64,000 nucleotides of DNA from Microbacterium luteolum (GCF_039533965.1 NZ_BAAAUN010000001.1:3786448-3850447), one strand, 5' to 3'. Shown: positions 50,580-60,695, counted from the first letter of the stretch. The notes: a model not told the origin generated them from the sequence alone. Numbers and translations: made by a program.

Positions 50580-52421
50580 TCACCGCTTGAGCGGTCCCCG
50601 CAACGCGCGGAGGGCGTAGAGGATCGTGGCCAGGTCGACGAATTCCTGAGTGACAGCACCGACGACGGCCGGGATGATCCCGGTCATGGCGACGATCATG
50701 AGGACGAGACTCAGCGCGATGCCGATCCAGATCGCTGTCAGTGCGACTCGCAGCGTGTGGCGGCTGATCGCTACCGCGTCGACGACGCTTGCCAGTGAAT
50801 CCACGAGGATCACGACATCGGCGGCGTCGCCGGCGGCGGTCGCCCCCTTGGCTCCCATGGCGACACCGATGTCGGACGCGGCCAGGACGGGTGCGTCATT
50901 GACACCGTCGCCGACCATCATCATCGGTCGAGGTTCGAGTTCCCTGGCGAGGCGCACCTTCTCCGGAGGCAGCAGCTCAGCGCGAACCTGGGTGATCCCG
51001 ACGCGCTGCCCGACGGCTTCGGCGGTCGATCGCACGTCGCCGGTGAGCATGATGATCCGATCGATATCGTGGGTGCGCAGCCACGAGACGACGTCCGCTG
51101 CTTCCGGACGTACGTCGTCGGCGAGTACGAGCACGCCGGCGAACCGTCCGTCCACTGCCATGTAGGCCGCGGCCTCGCCGACATGAAGCAGGGCCCGAGT
51201 GGTACCGGGGGCGAGGTCGGCGACGAATGCGGGCTTGCCGACGACCACGGTACGCCCATCGATCGTTGCCACGACGCCGTTGGTGGCTTCCTCGCGAGCA
51301 TCGGTGACAGCCCGCAGGAGGAGGCCCCTGCTCTCTGCAGCACGCCGGATCCCGTCGGCGAGAACGTGCGAGGAGTATTGCTCCGCGGAGGCGGCAAGCT
51401 GCAGGATCTCGTCGGCCCCGAACCCTTCGGACGGGCGGATGTCGATAACCTCGGGGCGGCCCTGAGTGAGTGTCCCTGTTTTGTCGAAGGCAGCAGAGCG
51501 CACCCGGGCGATCTGCTCGATCACGGCGCCGCCTTTCATGATCACTCCGGCCTTCGCTGCCCGGGAGAGACCGCCGAGGAACGCGACCGGTGCCGCGATC
51601 AGGAGTGGGCATGGCGTGGCCAGCACGAGGACCTCAGCGAACCGTGTGGAGTCCCCGGAGATCGCCCATGCGGTTCCGGCCAGGATCAGCGCGACGGCGG
51701 TGAACGGTATGGCGAAGCGGTCAGCCAATCGGACGACGGGAGAACGGGAGTCTTCCGCGGCCCGCACGAGTGCGACGATCTGTTGGTACTGGCTGTCGGC
51801 GCTGGAGCGCTCCGCACGGATTCTTGCCGCCCGGTTCCCGTTGATCGATCCCGACAGCACTTCCTGGCCGGCTTCGCGAGCGACAGGCATGCTCTCGCCC
51901 GTCAGCGAGGACTGGTCGAAGGAGCCGGTGTCGGTGAGGAGGGAGCCGTCGACGGGGACGATCTCGGATGGGCGGACGAGAAGCACGTCTCCGACGACGA
52001 CGTCATCCACGGGGACGTCCTCGACCTCAGCGCCATTCGGGTCCTCAGCGTGCAAGAGCACGTGCGCGACACGGGGCGACCTGTCGAGCAGGGCGGACAG
52101 GTCGCGCTTGGCACGTCTGCCGGCGAAGTCCTCCAGCGCCTCGCCGCCGGCGAGCATCAGCACGATGATGAGCGAGGCGATGTACTCGCCGACCGCGAGC
52201 GTGGCGATCATGGCCACAAGGGCCAGGATGTCGAGTCCGACGTGTCCGCGAATCACGTCGCGGATCATGACGTTCATCGTCCAGGCGATGAACCCTCCGA
52301 CGTAGATCGTCGCCACCCACCGCCCTGCGTTCTGCGTGCCGACGGCATGCAGCGCCAAGACCCCGATGAAGACGATGATCGTGATCGCGATGACGGGGTA
52401 CCTCCGGAGCAGAGAGATCAA
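50580..52421 (-). CDS. Heavy-metal-type P1B ATPase
   Basis: 613 residues. Membrane helices at about 8-100, the TGES actuator loop (SSLTGESMPVAR), the metal site TPCP in LATPCPLLIAAPVAF, the phosphorylation motif DKTGTLTQG and GDGVNDAPVLAASDIG are all present. There is no N-terminal HMA or Cys-rich metal domain, and the intramembrane motif is TPC rather than CPC, so it belongs to the zinc/cobalt/manganese-like or unassigned branch. It is the second gene of an operon with a universal stress protein and falls in the DosR-like gene block, where mycobacterial counterparts (CtpF-like) also appear. Confidence 0.92.
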   Translation of the reverse strand: MISLLRRYPVIAITIIVFIGVLALHAVGTQNAGRWVATIYVGGFIAWTMNVMIRDVIRGHVGLDILALVAMIATLAVGEYIASLIIVLMLAGGEALEDFAGRRAKRDLSALLDRSPRVAHVLLHAEDPNGAEVEDVPVDDVVVGDVLLVRPSEIVPVDGSLLTDTGSFDQSSLTGESMPVAREAGQEVLSGSINGNRAARIRAERSSADSQYQQIVALVRAAEDSRSPVVRLADRFAIPFTAVALILAGTAWAISGDSTRFAEVLVLATPCPLLIAAPVAFLGGLSRAAKAGVIMKGGAVIEQIARVRSAAFDKTGTLTQGRPEVIDIRPSEGFGADEILQLAASAEQYSSHVLADGIRRAAESRGLLLRAVTDAREEATNGVVATIDGRTVVVGKPAFVADLAPGTTRALLHVGEAAAYMAVDGRFAGVLVLADDVRPEAADVVSWLRTHDIDRIIMLTGDVRSTAEAVGQRVGITQVRAELLPPEKVRLARELEPRPMMMVGDGVNDAPVLAASDIGVAMGAKGATAAGDAADVVILVDSLASVVDAVAISRHTLRVALTAIWIGIALSLVLMIVAMTGIIPAVVGAVTQEFVDLATILYALRALRGPLKR

Positions 52422-52879
52422 GAAGTCGCTTCCTGGTCCGCGTCCTCATTGGTCTTCCGTGTGTGCACGATCAGCACCGGGCAATGCGCGTGCTCGGCGC
52501 AAGCCGCACTGACGGAGCCCAACAGGAGTCCCACGAATCCACCGTGGCCTCGACTGCCGAGCACGAGCATCGCGCACGTATCGCTCAGTCCGATGAGCGT
52601 GCGCGCTGCTGCTCCAGGGAGGACAGCACGGGTGAGTCCGTCAGGTGGCGTCTTGCCGAAAGCCTCCTCGATCGCGGCGTCGAGGGTCTCTCCGGCGTAC
52701 TTCTCCGGCGTCCAGTCGATGGCCAGATAGGGATCGATCGGTGGTGCTGTCCATGTCGTGACGACGTGCAGCGGAGCATCGAGTGCGTTGGCCATCCGCG
52801 CGGCGTAGCGAAGAGCCGAGATGGAGGTTTCAGATCCGTCCACGCCGACGACGATACGATCTGTGACTGCTTTTTCCAT
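52418..52879 (-). CDS. Universal stress protein
   Basis: 153 residues from ATG 52879. Single USP domain with ATP-binding motif G-2x-G-9x-G-S in GSRGHGGFVGLLLGSVS (about 122-138). An upstream in-frame ATG (52927) would place the coding region over the DosR-like site at 52914-52927, so the downstream start is preferred. It overlaps the P-type ATPase gene by 4 bp. In mycobacteria several USPs belong to the DosR regulon. Confidence 0.9.
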   Translation of the reverse strand: MEKAVTDRIVVGVDGSETSISALRYAARMANALDAPLHVVTTWTAPPIDPYLAIDWTPEKYAGETLDAAIEEAFGKTPPDGLTRAVLPGAAARTLIGLSDTCAMLVLGSRGHGGFVGLLLGSVSAACAEHAHCPVLIVHTRKTNEDADQEATS

Positions 52880-52913
52880 AGGTCCACGGTGTCCTGCTGA
52901 GGCCGCAGCGACC

Positions 52914-52927
52914 GGGACGAAGGTCAT
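52914..52927 (-). promoter_or_regulatory. DosR-like box ahead of USP/P-type ATPase operon (degenerate)
   Basis: Minus-strand reading ATGACCTTCGTCCC matches the local consensus GGGACCTTCGACCC at 11 of 14 positions, 34 bp before the USP start. Confidence 0.5.
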
Positions 52928-52944
52928 ACGAGCATCGGTACAGC

Positions 52945-53020
52945 ATGATCACGCTGAAGGCGCGTCCCTCCGCCGCCGATACGGAGGAGCGCATCCGCAA
53001 GGCGCTTGTCCGCAATGCCC
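52945..53020 (+). pseudogene. Possible remnant of a BON-domain gene
   Basis: An open stretch encodes MITLKARPSAADTEERIRKA followed by LVRNAQ, which resembles the join between two BON domains (typically ITLKPxxSAxDVxxxIxxALxRNAx). The similarity stops at about 53020 and the frame continues antisense to the PNPOx gene. No start context or rest of the domain is present. BON proteins occur in other DosR-type clusters, so a truncated relic is plausible, but the match is short. Confidence 0.3.
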
Positions 53021-53043
53021 AGTACGTGCGAACCTCGACGTTC

Positions 53044-53466
53044 TCAGGACGATGGTCCAGTCACGAGATCGAACACTCGGCCCTGGACGCTGGTGGGAGT
53101 GATCCGCACCCAACGGTCCTTCTCTTCCGGGGCCCAGGGATGCACCCCCAGGCGTTCCGCGTCTCGCACCTCAGCATCCCGGTCGAACTCCTCCGCGATG
53201 CCCTTGACGACCACGCTGAAGGCCTCACGATCATCGTGCCCGTCGATCTCGAACGCGACCGAGTTGCGGATCGTCAACTCCACGAGCTTCCTGCCCGCCG
53301 ACGTGCGGAAGACGATGGAGTGCCCGTCCGTCCGGTGATTGACCGGGAAGATGTCGATCTCACCGGCTGCGCTGGATGCGATCCGTCCATAGGGCGCCCG
53401 CGACAGAAGGCCCCAGCACTCATCCTCGGTCAGCTGTCGAGAAGGCTGGCGTTCCGTCTCGGTCAT
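53044..53466 (-). CDS. Pyridoxamine 5'-phosphate oxidase-fold protein
   Basis: 140 residues, split-barrel flavin-binding fold: SRAPYGRIASSAAGEIDIFPVNHRTDGHSIVFRTSAGRKL, then NSVAFEIDGHDDREAFSVVVKGIAEEF. It is related to Rv2004c/Rv3131-neighbour type DosR proteins and F420 or FMN reductase-like enzymes; the cofactor is not defined. It is divergent from phosphoketolase across 123 bp containing a DosR-like box. Confidence 0.85.
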   Translation of the reverse strand: MTETERQPSRQLTEDECWGLLSRAPYGRIASSAAGEIDIFPVNHRTDGHSIVFRTSAGRKLVELTIRNSVAFEIDGHDDREAFSVVVKGIAEEFDRDAEVRDAERLGVHPWAPEEKDRWVRITPTSVQGRVFDLVTGPSS

Positions 53467-53533
53467 GATGGCTCCCGTTCTCGAGACTTCGGTGTCGTGC
53501 AGACATCGTGGGCCCGCTTCGTTGGTGCAGCCA

Positions 53534-53547
53534 GGGTCGAAGGTCCC
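53534..53547 (-). promoter_or_regulatory. DosR-like box between PNPOx-fold gene and phosphoketolase
   Basis: GGGACCTTCGACCC on the minus strand, 67 bp from the PNPOx start and 42 bp from the phosphoketolase start, so it could serve both. Confidence 0.75.
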
Positions 53548-53589
53548 GCCATCGCGATCCCGACCGGCGGGACCTAGGGCACTGGCAGG

Positions 53590-56100
53590 GTGTCGACTCA
53601 GAGCAAGACTGCAGCAATGGACGAACTATCCGCTGGGATCGCCGATGACCGCTCCGTCGACTTCCTGGCTACACATCCGTGGCCGCTACGTGGTGCGAGG
53701 CCCGTCACCGAGACGGCGCTTCATGCCGTGAACGCGTGGTGGCGCGCAGCGAACTATCTCTCAGTCGGGCAGATCTACTTGCTCGACAATCCGCTCCTCC
53801 GAGAACCCCTCACTCCGGACCACATCAAACCGCGACTGCTCGGACACTGGGGAACCACCCCTGGCCTCAACTTCGTCTACGCGCACCTCAATCGCGTCAT
53901 CCGAGAGCGATCTCTCCATGCGATCTACATCGCGGGCCCCGGGCACGGCGGTCCCGGCATGGTCGCGAACGCCTACCTGGATGGGACGTACAGCGAGATC
54001 TACGACTCCATCGATCGCTCGGAGGACGGCGTGCGGCGACTGTTCCGCCAGTTCTCCTTCCCTGGGGGCATACCGAGCCACGTCGCACCGGAGACCCCCG
54101 GGTCGATCCACGAAGGCGGTGAGCTCGGCTATTCCCTCTCTCATGCCTACGGCGCCGCGTTCGACAATCCCGACCTCCTCGTCGCCACGGTCGTCGGTGA
54201 CGGAGAAGCCGAGACCGGCCCGCTGGCGACCGGGTGGCACGGGAACAAGTTCGTCAATCCGCGGCAGGACGGGGTGGTTCTGCCGATCCTGCATCTCAAC
54301 GGGTACAAGATCGCCAACCCCACGCTTCTCGCTCGGATACCCGAGACGGAACTGCTCGAGCTCATGCGCGGGTACGGCCACACCCCGTACCTCGTCTCCG
54401 GTGGGTTCGACGGAGAGGATCCGATGGACGTGCATCGACGCTTCGCCGTGGTCATCGACGAAGTCCTGGATCACATCGCGCGAATCAAGGCGGATGCAGA
54501 CTCCGGCGCTCTGCGCGGGCGACCGGCGTGGCCGATGATCATCCTGCGCACGCCGAAAGGGTGGACGTGTCCGAGAGAGATCGACGGCCACCCGGCGGAG
54601 GACAACTGGCGATCGCATCAGGTGCCGCTGCGCGATGCGCGCGACACCGAGGCGCACACAAGGCTGCTCGAATCGTGGATGCGGTCCTACGGTCCGGATG
54701 AGCTCTTCGATGAGAACGGCGCCGTCGCCGAATCGGTCTCAGCACTGGCCCCCGACGGGGACCTCAGGATGAGCGCCAATCCGGTAGCGAACGGCGGCCT
54801 GCTGAGGAAGGATCTGCGACTCCCGGACTTCCGCGACTACGCGGTCGACGTCCCAGAGCCGGGCGCGACTGTGAGCGAGGCGACCCGTGTGCTCGGAGGC
54901 TGGCTTCGCGATGTGATCGAGGCCAACCCGCACGACTTCCGCATCTTCGGCCCCGACGAGACAGCATCCAACCGCCTCGATGCCGTCTTCGAAGTGACGG
55001 ACAAGCAATGGAACGCCGAGTCGCTGCCGATGGACGACGACAACCATCTGGCGCGCACCGGCAGGGTCGTCGAGATGCTCAGCGAACATCAGTGCCAGGG
55101 CTGGCTGGAGGGATACCTGTTGACCGGCCGCCACGGCCTCCTCAACTCGTACGAGGCGTTCATCCACATCGTGGACTCGATGTTCAATCAGCATGCGAAG
55201 TGGCTGAAGACGAGCCGGGGTATACCGTGGCGGCGGCCGATCTCCTCGCTGAACTACCTGCTCAGCTCTCACGTCTGGCGGCAGGATCACAACGGGCTGT
55301 CCCACCAGGACCCCGGGTTCATCGACCACGTCGTGAACAAGAAAGCCGATGTGGTCCGGGTGTATCTGCCCTTCGATGCGAACACCCTGCTGTCGACGTA
55401 CGACCATTGTCTGCGTTCTCGCGACTATGTGAACGTCGTCGTCGCGGGGAAGCAGCCGGCGCCGAACTGGCTCGATATGGATGCCGCGATCGAGCACTGC
55501 ACCCGCGGTTTGGGCCTCCTGGACTGGGCAGGGACCGAACGGCCAGGGGAGGAACCTGATGTCGTCCTCGCGGCGGCGGGCGACGTCCCGACGTTGGAGG
55601 TGCTCGCCGCAGCATCCATCCTGCGGAGCCGGATATCGGAATTGAAGGTGCGCGTTGTCAACGTCGTCGACCTCATGCGGCTGCAGACGCAGGACAAGCA
55701 CCCGCACGGCCTGGACGATCAGGAATATGACGCGATCTTCACCGCCGACAAGCCTGTCGTCTTCGCCTACCACGGCTACCCGTGGCTCATTCATCGTCTG
55801 ACCTATCGCCGCCACGGCCACGCCCATCTCCACGTGCGCGGATACATCGAGGAAGGCACCACGACCACACCGTTCGACATGGTGATGATGAACGACATCG
55901 ACCGGTTCCACCTGGTGATGGACGTGATCGACCGAGTTCCTGGTCTCGGAGCCCGGGAGGCGGGCTTGCGACAGGAAATGCAGGATTCACGGGTACGCGC
56001 ACGGGCGTATACGCGGCTCCATGGCGAGGACGCGCCCGAGATCAGGAACTGGGCCTGGACGGGGCCCGCTGATGGGGTCGATCACCGACCGAACGAGTGA
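53590..56100 (+). CDS. Phosphoketolase (Xfp family)
   Basis: 836 residues from GTG 53590. Cleaves xylulose-5-phosphate and/or fructose-6-phosphate with phosphate to acetyl phosphate. The TPP-binding motif GDGEAETGP lies at about 198-206, with [17 protein letters not shown] near 116 and [27 protein letters not shown] typical of the family. Acetyl phosphate yields ATP and acetate without respiration, which fits control by a hypoxia/redox regulator. The DevR-like gene converges on it with a 19-bp overlap. An ATG at 53617 is a less likely alternative start. Confidence 0.94.
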   Translation: MSTQSKTAAMDELSAGIADDRSVDFLATHPWPLRGARPVTETALHAVNAWWRAANYLSVGQIYLLDNPLLREPLTPDHIKPRLLGHWGTTPGLNFVYAHLNRVIRERSLHAIYIAGPGHGGPGMVANAYLDGTYSEIYDSIDRSEDGVRRLFRQFSFPGGIPSHVAPETPGSIHEGGELGYSLSHAYGAAFDNPDLLVATVVGDGEAETGPLATGWHGNKFVNPRQDGVVLPILHLNGYKIANPTLLARIPETELLELMRGYGHTPYLVSGGFDGEDPMDVHRRFAVVIDEVLDHIARIKADADSGALRGRPAWPMIILRTPKGWTCPREIDGHPAEDNWRSHQVPLRDARDTEAHTRLLESWMRSYGPDELFDENGAVAESVSALAPDGDLRMSANPVANGGLLRKDLRLPDFRDYAVDVPEPGATVSEATRVLGGWLRDVIEANPHDFRIFGPDETASNRLDAVFEVTDKQWNAESLPMDDDNHLARTGRVVEMLSEHQCQGWLEGYLLTGRHGLLNSYEAFIHIVDSMFNQHAKWLKTSRGIPWRRPISSLNYLLSSHVWRQDHNGLSHQDPGFIDHVVNKKADVVRVYLPFDANTLLSTYDHCLRSRDYVNVVVAGKQPAPNWLDMDAAIEHCTRGLGLLDWAGTERPGEEPDVVLAAAGDVPTLEVLAAASILRSRISELKVRVVNVVDLMRLQTQDKHPHGLDDQEYDAIFTADKPVVFAYHGYPWLIHRLTYRRHGHAHLHVRGYIEEGTTTTPFDMVMMNDIDRFHLVMDVIDRVPGLGAREAGLRQEMQDSRVRARAYTRLHGEDAPEIRNWAWTGPADGVDHRPNE

Positions 56101-56738
56101 TCGGCCGGGCGATTCGCCCGCTCGGTCTGGAGGACTGCCGCCTGCGTGCGTCGTTCGAGTCCCAGCTTGCTCAGGAGGGAGGACACGTAGTTCTTCACCG
56201 TCTTCTCCGCCAGGCCGAGTCGCTCGCCGATCTGCCGATTCGACAGCCCCTCGGCGATGAGGGTGAGTATCTGCTTCTCGCGCAGACTCAACGCGCCGAA
56301 ACGCGGGTCGTCTTCCTCAGCTCGACTGACACTGCGCGTGACATGTCGCACCATCGATGGTTTCAGCAATCTCTGGCCTTCCGCGACGGCGCGGACCGCT
56401 GCCACGAGTTCACCGGTGCGCAGCGTCTTCACCAGGTAGCCTGCCGCGTCCCCCATCACGGCCGCGAAAACCGCATCGTCATCGTCGAAGGCGCTGAGTA
56501 TCAGACATTGCACTTTCGGATGCGCCTGCCGGATCTGACGGCACAGATCGATGCCGCTGCCGTCGGGGAGATGCACGTCGAGCACGACGACGTCCGGCAG
56601 GGTCGCAGCGACACGCGCGGCCGCTTCGCGCACAGTCGCCGCCTCGCCGATCACGGTGAGATCCGGTTGTGCATCCAAGAGGTCGGCGACACCGCGCCGA
56701 ACCACTTCGTGGTCGTCGACGAGGAAGATCCGGAACAC
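56082..56738 (-). CDS. DevR/DosR-like response regulator
   Basis: 218 residues, closely resembling mycobacterial DevR in length and sequence: [17 protein letters not shown] at the start, phosphoacceptor Asp54 in [13 protein letters not shown], and a C-terminal HTH with the DNA-contact helix [25 protein letters not shown] (Lys and Asn positions as in DosR). It should bind the GGGACCTTCGACCC-type sites found ahead of its own gene and of five other units. It is the probable partner of the GAF kinase at 58984, encoded 2.2 kb away rather than next to it. Confidence 0.93.
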   Translation of the reverse strand: MFRIFLVDDHEVVRRGVADLLDAQPDLTVIGEAATVREAAARVAATLPDVVVLDVHLPDGSGIDLCRQIRQAHPKVQCLILSAFDDDDAVFAAVMGDAAGYLVKTLRTGELVAAVRAVAEGQRLLKPSMVRHVTRSVSRAEEDDPRFGALSLREKQILTLIAEGLSNRQIGERLGLAEKTVKNYVSSLLSKLGLERRTQAAVLQTERANRPADHSFGR

Positions 56739-56805
56739 TCCACCACCGTCTCTCTCGCTGCTCGTGCGTGGGCCTCAGCGTACCCCTCGAATCGCACGAA
56801 GCCTC

Positions 56806-56819
56806 GGGACCTTCGACCC
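56806..56819 (+). promoter_or_regulatory. DosR-like box between devR-like gene and PNPOx gene
   Basis: GGGACCTTCGACCC, 67 bp ahead of the regulator start and 70 bp ahead of the PNPOx-fold start, implying autoregulation. Confidence 0.75.
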
Positions 56820-56889
56820 TGTCCACACCGGTGCCCGGCTGTTGACTGGGGTCGTTCTTGAAAGGCCCGCCCCGAGACTCAGGAGACGG

Positions 56890-57501
56890 ATGATGGTGAA
56901 CGACGACCCCGCCCCTTCCTACCGTGACACGTCGGCCGCTGCGCCGGCGGCGGCAGCAGTCGGTGTTGAGGAGATCGGCACGGCAGCGTGCTGGCGGCTG
57001 ATCGAGGCGAGTTCATTGGGTCGTCTTGCTGTCCAGAACGTCGACGGCCACCCCGACGTGTTTCCGCTCAACTATCTCGTTCACGAGGGAAGCCTGTACG
57101 TGAGGTCAGCGCCGGGCGCCAAGCTGCGAAGCCTCGTCGCTCACCCCGAAGTGGCCTTCGAGGTTGACGGGATCACCGATGCATTCCATTGGAGCGTCGT
57201 GATCAGGGGGAGGGCGACAAGGATGAACACGGACGCTGCCATCGCAGCATCCGGGGTTCTCCAGCTCATCTCGAGCAGCCCCACCGCGAAGCACAACTAT
57301 CTGCGGCTCGTCCCCGACACGGTCACCGGCCGCCGATTCGCTGTCGGCAGTTCCGCTCCGGCGAGAGCGGACGATGCTCGTGCGACACCGGAGCGGGAGA
57401 TCGTGACGGAGGAACACGTCACGCCGCGGGGCCGTACGCCGCATCGGACGGCGGACAAGCCGCAGCCGATTCCACACCTCCGGCCGTGGACAGGCGGCTG
57501 A
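56890..57501 (+). CDS. Pyridoxamine 5'-phosphate oxidase-fold protein with C-terminal extension
   Basis: 203 residues from ATG 56890 (AGGAGA site). Flavin split-barrel region at about 25-150 (IGTAACWRLIEASSLGRLAVQNVDGHPDVFPLNYLVHEGSLYVRSAPGAKL). The last 50 residues are Arg/Pro-rich and disordered (PQPIPHLRPWTGG end). A second copy beside the gene at 53044. Likely a flavin or F420-dependent reductase, or a flavin sink in dormancy. Confidence 0.83.
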   Translation: MMVNDDPAPSYRDTSAAAPAAAAVGVEEIGTAACWRLIEASSLGRLAVQNVDGHPDVFPLNYLVHEGSLYVRSAPGAKLRSLVAHPEVAFEVDGITDAFHWSVVIRGRATRMNTDAAIAASGVLQLISSSPTAKHNYLRLVPDTVTGRRFAVGSSAPARADDARATPEREIVTEEHVTPRGRTPHRTADKPQPIPHLRPWTGG

Positions 57502-57621
57502 ACCGTCGCCGCATGATCACCCGGAGGGCTTAGAGGTCAGCCGCCTGTAGCGGGGCTCGGTCGGATGCCAGGTGTGGGGCCAGGCAGGAGGCGGAGGGCG
57601 GCGCCGAAGGGGGAGGTGGAA

Positions 57622-57648
57622 GGGGCGACGCGTCGGGGGCGTCGCTCC
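57622..57648. terminator. Stem-loop between PNPOx gene and USP operon
   Basis: A ten-pair stem around GCGACGC/GCGTCGC with a 7-nt loop lies 3 bp beyond the USP stop at 57651 and 121 bp after the PNPOx stop. Confidence 0.6.
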
Positions 57649-57650
57649 TT

Positions 57651-58112
57651 TCACGAGGTTCGCAGGCGCTCGTCGAGAACAGGCGCATGCACGACGAGGA
57701 CGGGGCAGTGCGCATGGGCGGCACAGGCGGCGCTCACCGAACCGAGCAGTAGTCTCCGGAACCCGCCGCAACCACGGCTGCCGACGACCAGCATGGTCGC
57801 GCGATCGCTCTGTTCGAGTAGCACCCGAGCGGCTGGACCGGGGAGGGTGGACGCGCGGAAACCATCGGGAGGATGCCCTTGAAAGGCTTCGCGAACGGCG
57901 TCGTCGAGAAGGCGCTGCGCCTCCTCTTCGGATGACCAGTCGGAACCGGGGTCCAGCGGATCGAGCATCACCGGGTACGTCCAGGTGGTGATCGCCTGGA
58001 GTGGCGCGCCGACGGCGCGGGCGATCGTCGCGGCCAGCGCGAGTGCCTCCACGGACGCTGCGGAGCCGTCGACGCCCACAATGACGGGCTGGGGTCGGGC
58101 GATCTCGATCAT
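57651..58112 (-). CDS. Universal stress protein, single domain
   Basis: 153 residues from ATG 58112. ATP-binding motif GSRGCGGFRRLLLGSVS (about 124-140), the same arrangement as the USP at 52418, with which it shares much of the C-terminal half (SVSAACAxHAHCPVLxVH), so the two are paralogues. It overlaps the tandem USP gene by 4 bp. Confidence 0.9.
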   Translation of the reverse strand: MIEIARPQPVIVGVDGSAASVEALALAATIARAVGAPLQAITTWTYPVMLDPLDPGSDWSSEEEAQRLLDDAVREAFQGHPPDGFRASTLPGPAARVLLEQSDRATMLVVGSRGCGGFRRLLLGSVSAACAAHAHCPVLVVHAPVLDERLRTS

Positions 58113-58849
58113 GCTGTTGGACGGACGACGAGGACCGGGGCATTGATGTTCACGAGCACGTCGTGGGTCACCGCTCCGAGAGCGTGACCGGCTCCTCGCG
58201 GATGCCCCGCTCCGATCACGAGGAGCGATGCATTCCGGGAGGCGTCGAGCAGAGCCTCTGCGGGAGGGCGCTCGCTGGCTCGGATTCGGAGCCTCGCGTT
58301 CGGTGCTCTCTCGACGGCCATGGCGGCGGCGCGATCGAGAACGGGTCCTCCGATCTCGATGGGCGCCGGGACGAGGCCCTCGCCGGATGAATGTATCAAC
58401 TGGAGGGTTTCCTCTCGGGCATTCGCCTCGTCGGCGGCGGCGTGAACAATCGCCGGCAAGACCTCGTCGTCTTTCACTCCGGCGACGATTCCCCTTCGGA
58501 AACGCAGATCGACCCGCGGGATCACGGCAACGCCGCACCTGGCCTCCGCAGCGATCTGAAGGCTCAATGTGCCGAAGACCCGGCTGCGGATGAACCCGGT
58601 CTTGCCCGTGCCGATGACGAGAATGTCCTCGTCGCGCACGAAATCCGCGAGAGCTTCGGGGACGGCGCCGCTCAGGAACACGACGTCGCTCGGCGTGTCC
58701 GCGCTCGAGCGGGCAGTACCCGGCTCCGGTGCTCCGACGTGCACCCGGACGACACGTGAGCCAGAGAGGGAAGCATGGGCAGCCGCCCACGCCTCGGCAG
58801 CGTCAACCGGATCGGTGCCCCCGACACCGACGACGAATCGTCCACTCAT
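58109..58849 (-). CDS. Universal stress protein, tandem-domain
   Basis: 246 residues from ATG 58849. Two USP-like repeats: the first (1-125) has a degenerate nucleotide loop (IGTGKTGFIRSRVFGTLS), the second ends GAGHPRGAGHALGAVTHDVL and NAPVLVVRP. Reminiscent of two-domain USPs of the DosR regulon such as Rv2623, though with weaker ATP-site glycines. Divergent from the sensor kinase with a DosR-like box between. Confidence 0.87.
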   Translation of the reverse strand: MSGRFVVGVGGTDPVDAAEAWAAAHASLSGSRVVRVHVGAPEPGTARSSADTPSDVVFLSGAVPEALADFVRDEDILVIGTGKTGFIRSRVFGTLSLQIAAEARCGVAVIPRVDLRFRRGIVAGVKDDEVLPAIVHAAADEANAREETLQLIHSSGEGLVPAPIEIGGPVLDRAAAMAVERAPNARLRIRASERPPAEALLDASRNASLLVIGAGHPRGAGHALGAVTHDVLVNINAPVLVVRPTA

Positions 58850-58914
58850 GCTGAGCCGCCCCTCCTCGTCGGTAACCGGAGTCAATGGTCGAACGGGGGG
58901 AGCGACCCGCGACA

Positions 58915-58928
58915 GAGTCGAAGGTCCC
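58915..58928 (-). promoter_or_regulatory. DosR-like box between USP operon and sensor-kinase gene
   Basis: Minus-strand reading GGGACCTTCGACTC, one base from the consensus, 65 bp before the USP start and 55 bp before the kinase start. Confidence 0.7.
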
Positions 58929-58983
58929 CTCACCCACGAACACGAGTAGTGTCGTCCTCATCGGCAGCCGGGAAGGCGGTTCG

Positions 58984-60678
58984 ATGAACAAGAAGGATCT
59001 CGAGTTCCCCGACCGGCGGCGCTCGGAGCTGGAGAACACGATCGGGGAGCTACTCGATCGCGCCCATCTCGTCCTCGCCTCGCAAGAGCGGTTGAGGAGC
59101 CTGCTCCGTGCCAACCAGGCCGTGGTCGAGGATCTGGAACTCGAGCAGGTGCTTCGTCACATCGCGGAAGCGGCTGTCACCCTGGTCGATGCCCAATACG
59201 GTGCGCTCGGCGTCATCGATCGGGAGGGACGCCTCGAACAGTTCATCCACGTCGGGATGCCGGCGGCTCTGGCCGAGGAGATCGGACACCTTCCCGAAGG
59301 GCATGGCATCCTCGGGGCCGTCATCGAGAGCGCGCACCCGATCCGCCTCGACGATCTCGGTGGTGATCCGCGTTCGGTCGGTTTCCCAGCCCACCACCCG
59401 CCTATGGGCACCTTCCTCGGGGTGCCGATTCGTGTGCACGGCGAGATCTACGGCAACCTGTACCTCACCAACCGCGCAGGGGGGAGCTTCACCGACGAGG
59501 ACGAGGAGCTGGTCCTCGCCCTCGCATCGACCGCGGCGATCGCGATCGACAATGCGCGCCGCTTCGAGGAGTCCCTTCGGCTGCAACGGCTGAGCAGCGC
59601 ACTGGCCGAGATCACCGCAGCCCTCCTGTCCCCGGATGCCGGAGAGGTATTCGGCGTTCTCGCCGAGCGCGTCGCATCGCTCGTGGAGGCGGACCTGGTC
59701 TGCATCGTCGTCCCCGATCCTCTTACGGGGAGATACCTTGTCGACACGGCGCGGGGGATGGGCGCTGGATCCCTGGAAGGCTCCGAAGTGTCCGGTGACA
59801 ATGCGGTGATCTCCCAAGCGATGGAAAGTGGGGGTGCAGTAGCCTCCGACGGGCCGACGGGTGCGCTTTCCACCGACCCTCAGTTCGCCGTCGGTTCGAC
59901 GGTCGCTGTTCCTCTGGTCGTAGCGGGCACTCCCGCCGGAGCTCTCTATGTGACGCGTGATGCGAACGGCAGTCGGTTCTCACCCGAGGATCTTTCGACG
60001 CTGGCAGAGTTCGCCGCCCAGGCAGGGCTCGCGCTCGCTCTCGCGCAAGCACGCACCGATCGTCAACGGCTGGATCTGATCGAGGAGCGGGCCCGGATCG
60101 CCCGAGACCTTCACGACAACGTCATCCAGCGGCTCTTCGGCACCGGTCTCGGTCTGCAGGCGCTCGCCGCGAAGATCCCCGCTCACGCTGCGACGATCGC
60201 CGCACAGGTCGGTGAGATAGATGCCGCGATCGCGGACTTCCGCACAGCGATCTTCACTCTTCAGACATCCGACCCGGGGTCGGTCCGCCACCGCGTGCTC
60301 GATGTGGCGAACGAGATCACGCCGCGCCTCGCCAGCTCACCCCGGATCACCTTCGCGGGTCCCGTCGACCTTCTCGTGACGGGCGAACTCGCCGACGACG
60401 TCGTCGCCGTGGTGCGGGAATCGCTCAGCAACGTCGCGCGTCATGCGAGAGCGACGGCCACGGAGGTCAGCCTCTCCGTGTCTTCCTCGCACATCACGAT
60501 CGTCGTGGACGATGACGGGATCGGGATGCCCGCGCGTCCCTCACGCACGAGCGGCACGGCGAACCTCGCCACTCGCGCGCGCACGCATGGCGGCGCCTGC
60601 AACATCGAGCCGCGAAGCACGGGCGGGACACGGGTGCGATGGCACGTCCCCCTCGAATCGGCTCAGGCCGCGGAGTAG
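58984..60678 (+). CDS. DevS/DosS-like GAF sensor histidine kinase
   Basis: 564 residues from ATG 58984. Two GAF domains (about 48-192 and 218-355), a HisKA_3 dimerisation segment with His377 in ARIARDLHDNVIQRLFGTGL and an HATPase domain (about 455-555: SLSNVARHARAT, DDDGIGMP). There are no membrane helices. In GAF-A the segment VGFPAHHPPMGTFLGVPIRV (His137/His138) corresponds to the heme-ligand region of mycobacterial DosS, so O2, NO, CO or redox sensing through heme is likely. The earlier in-frame start (58885) would run through the DosR-like box and is rejected. Confidence 0.92.
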   Translation: MNKKDLEFPDRRRSELENTIGELLDRAHLVLASQERLRSLLRANQAVVEDLELEQVLRHIAEAAVTLVDAQYGALGVIDREGRLEQFIHVGMPAALAEEIGHLPEGHGILGAVIESAHPIRLDDLGGDPRSVGFPAHHPPMGTFLGVPIRVHGEIYGNLYLTNRAGGSFTDEDEELVLALASTAAIAIDNARRFEESLRLQRLSSALAEITAALLSPDAGEVFGVLAERVASLVEADLVCIVVPDPLTGRYLVDTARGMGAGSLEGSEVSGDNAVISQAMESGGAVASDGPTGALSTDPQFAVGSTVAVPLVVAGTPAGALYVTRDANGSRFSPEDLSTLAEFAAQAGLALALAQARTDRQRLDLIEERARIARDLHDNVIQRLFGTGLGLQALAAKIPAHAATIAAQVGEIDAAIADFRTAIFTLQTSDPGSVRHRVLDVANEITPRLASSPRITFAGPVDLLVTGELADDVVAVVRESLSNVARHARATATEVSLSVSSSHITIVVDDDGIGMPARPSRTSGTANLATRARTHGGACNIEPRSTGGTRVRWHVPLESAQAAE

Positions 60679-60695
60679 ATCCAGCCGAACGCGAT

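Noticed and set aside
52945..53577. 210-codon plus-strand frame as an intact gene
   Set aside because: Only the first 25 residues look protein-like; the rest is antisense to the PNPOx-fold gene.
58885..58983. Upstream start for the GAF kinase
   Set aside because: Would translate through the DosR-like box; ATG 58984 gives the family-typical N-terminus.
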